Below, piece after piece: positions 29,191 through 30,978 of a stretch of DNA of 30,978 bases; the first letter of the stretch is position 1; every line of letters starts with the position of its first letter. This DNA comes from Teratosphaeria epicoccoides (taxonomy: Eukaryota; Ascomycota; Dothideomycetes; Mycosphaerellales; Teratosphaeriaceae). The notes beneath the pieces were generated by a model, which was not told where the DNA came from, did not search any database, and saw nothing but the letters and a program-made list of their open reading frames with translations. The DNA is taken from contig JADDMT010000227.1 in NCBI GenBank assembly GCA_021401465.1, positions 1 through 30,978 of the forward strand. Reading direction: 5' to 3'. Position numbers and translations under genes: made by a program.

Positions 29191-30978
29191 CCTTAGAGTA
29201 TAGGTACACATTAACGAGATGCTAGCTAGGGCCTTAATAGATTCAGGATGTACTAGAATCTTCATGACGCCCGAGTTTGCCAGGATAGCTAGGATAAAGC
29301 TACAGGCGAAGACAAATGCTTTCTCGCTACAAGCGATTAATAGAAAGCCGGTTACGTACAACTAAGGAGTAGTTGACGAAGAGACCGAGATAATGCCTCT
29401 GCGGATAGGACACTACTAAGAGATGATCTAGTTCGACATCACAGAGTCACTAGGCTCGAATGTAGTACTAGGGTTACTATGGCTAAGAAACGCTAAACCC
29501 CTATCTTAACTAGAAGAACGAGAGGATCGAGTTCCCGGAACTCTCAAGATCGATACCTCTACCTGTAGTGCATAACGTACTAGGCAAGATCGAAATATGT
29601 GCTATGACTTCAAGCGAGATAGTAGCCGCTATCAAGGATCTAGAACAGGAAGTGCATGTCCTATAGGTTAAAGCGACGCAATCGGAAGTCAAGGTCGAAT
29701 TCATAGTTCCTAATAAGTATAAAGAGTTCGCTACTCTTTTCAAGGAAGAACCCGACTAAGAAGCTCTGCTAGAACACTAGGAGTAGGACTACAGGATACC
29801 CTTACTCCCTAGCAAGACACTAACGAAGCAACTAGTTCGCCTATTATTAGTAGCGAAACTAGAGATTCTCCGGAAATACCTTGAAGACAACCTCCGGAAG
29901 GGCTTCATCTAGGAGTCGTAGTCCCTAGCAGGATATCTAATCCTGTTTGTTCCTAAGGGGGAAGATGACTAGCGACTCTACGTAGATTATCGTAGATTAA
30001 ACGACATCATAATAAAGAATAGTTATCCGCTTCCTTTGCTCTTAGAATTGCAGGACTACCTGCAAGGAGTAATATGGTTCTTAAAGTTCGACATACCTAG
30101 AGCGTATAACCGAATTCAAATTAAGGAAGGCGAAGAATAGAAGACTAGGTTCTAAACTAGGTTTAGATACTACGAGTATATAGTCATGCCATTTAGGTTA
30201 ACAAATGCCCTGGCTACATGGCAGGCATTTATTAACAATGTGCTACAAGAGTACCTTAACGTCTTCGTGGTTATATACTTAGACGACATCCTTGTCTACT
30301 TACAGACAATCGAAGAACATAGGACTCATGTATACAAGGTACTTTAGAAACTCCAGGATTACTAGTTAAAGGTTAAGCCTTAGAAGAGCAAGTTTCACAA
30401 GCAGGAAGTCTAATTCCTTGGCTACGTAGTAGCATGGAACAGAATCAAGATAGATACTAAGAAAGTCTAAGTCGTGAAAGAGTAGCCTACGCTAACTAAT
30501 GTTAAGGAAGTATAGTCCTTCCTTAGATTCGCTAACTTCTACTAGACATTTGTGGCAAACTATTCGAAGATTACGGCACTACTTACGACTCTTACTACGA
30601 AGGATACACTATTCGTATAGGACGACGCCTAACGGAATGCCTTCAGGGAACTTAAGCGACGATTTACAGATCAGCTAATCTTACTTGTTTTCGACCCTAA
30701 TAAGCCTATTACAGTCGAAACAGATGCCTCTAACATAGCACTCGGGGCATGCTTAAGTTAACTAGGACCGAGTAGACGACTACAGCTAGTCGCCTACTAC
30801 TCGAGGAAATTGTCTAGACCTAAACTCTATTACGACATCTATAACAAAGAACTTCTAGCTATAGTAGACGCCTATAAGGCCTAGCGAGTCTACTTAGAAG
30901 GTTCTAAGTACTAAGTCACGGTCTACACAGACCATAAGAACTTGCAATACTTCATAATGACGAAAGAGTTAAACTGAC
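29191..30978 (+). pseudogene. Pol of gypsy family A copy 3: protease, RT, RNase H (runs off window)
   Basis: Protease begins with the active site ALIDSGCTRIF (near 29231) and continues EFARIARIKLQAKTNAFSLQ to VVLGLLWLRNA. At about 29495 one extra A relative to copy 2 (CTAAACCCC against CTAACCCC) shifts the frame. RT then follows in the new frame: YVDYRRLND near 29977, FDIPRAYN, and the intact YLDDILVY at 30276. RNase H (VETDASN, NKELLAIVDA) continues to the window end. It corresponds base for base with 13011-14574. Stops are TAG/TAA/TGA plus two frameshifts, so it is dead. Confidence 0.93.

Larger units (their letters stand above)
26803..30978 (+). mobile_element. Ty3/gypsy element, family A copy 3 (5' part)
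   Basis: 5' LTR, leader, gag and pol to RNase H; it runs off the window. It is inserted in copia after TTACT (26798-26802), the expected target duplication. This is the only copy with gag, so it defines the family's 5' half. Confidence 0.94.

Noticed and set aside
29140..29361. 73-codon minus-strand ORF
   Set aside because: It is antisense to the protease with its DSGCTR active site.

Overview
The window looks like fungal chromatin, most likely from a filamentous ascomycete (Pezizomycotina). It is almost entirely a graveyard of nested retrotransposons. Coding frames can be followed for hundreds of codons, but they are broken nearly always by TAG or TAA where related copies or family motifs expect CAG, CAA or TGG. 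Differences between aligned copies are almost all C/T and G/A transitions. This is the signature of repeat-induced point mutation (RIP). I see no intact host gene, no tRNA or rRNA, and no CRISPR array.

Layout. 1-2462: 3' half of a Ty3/gypsy chromodomain element (family A, copy 1) with its 3' LTR, inserted in a Ty1/copia gag fragment (2463-2650). 2663-9190: a block without recognisable retroelement genes. It holds an unknown minus-strand ORF, a SNF2-type helicase remnant, several unknown plus-strand ORFs, and recurring palindromes built on GCTAGTATACTAGC. 9200-12830: 3' part of a second gypsy family (B), with integrase and chromodomain, a long antisense ORF and a possible LTR. 12884-17752: family A copy 2 (protease to chromodomain, antisense ORF, 3' LTR), flanked by inverted copies of one unrelated ORF fragment. 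18060-20290: a minus-strand chimera of gypsy protease and copia reverse transcriptase/RNase H. 20590-24637: a third gypsy (C) with long gag and pol. 24638-26802: a copia element with 5' LTR, half-tRNA primer site and gag, inserted in gypsy C. 26803-30978: family A copy 3 (5' LTR, gag, pol), inserted in that copia element.

The most interesting point is architectural. Family A carries, between the end of pol and the 3' LTR, a convergent antisense ORF of about 170 codons. It has a Gal4-like six-cysteine pattern followed by a predicted coiled coil, and it is readable in both copies. Family B has a separate antisense ORF of about 470 codons in the same position. Two different gypsy families therefore appear to carry antisense accessory genes. 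Everything seen is mutated, so these are fossils of the active elements. Products were read by treating in-frame TAG/TAA as former Gln or Trp codons; no database search was possible.
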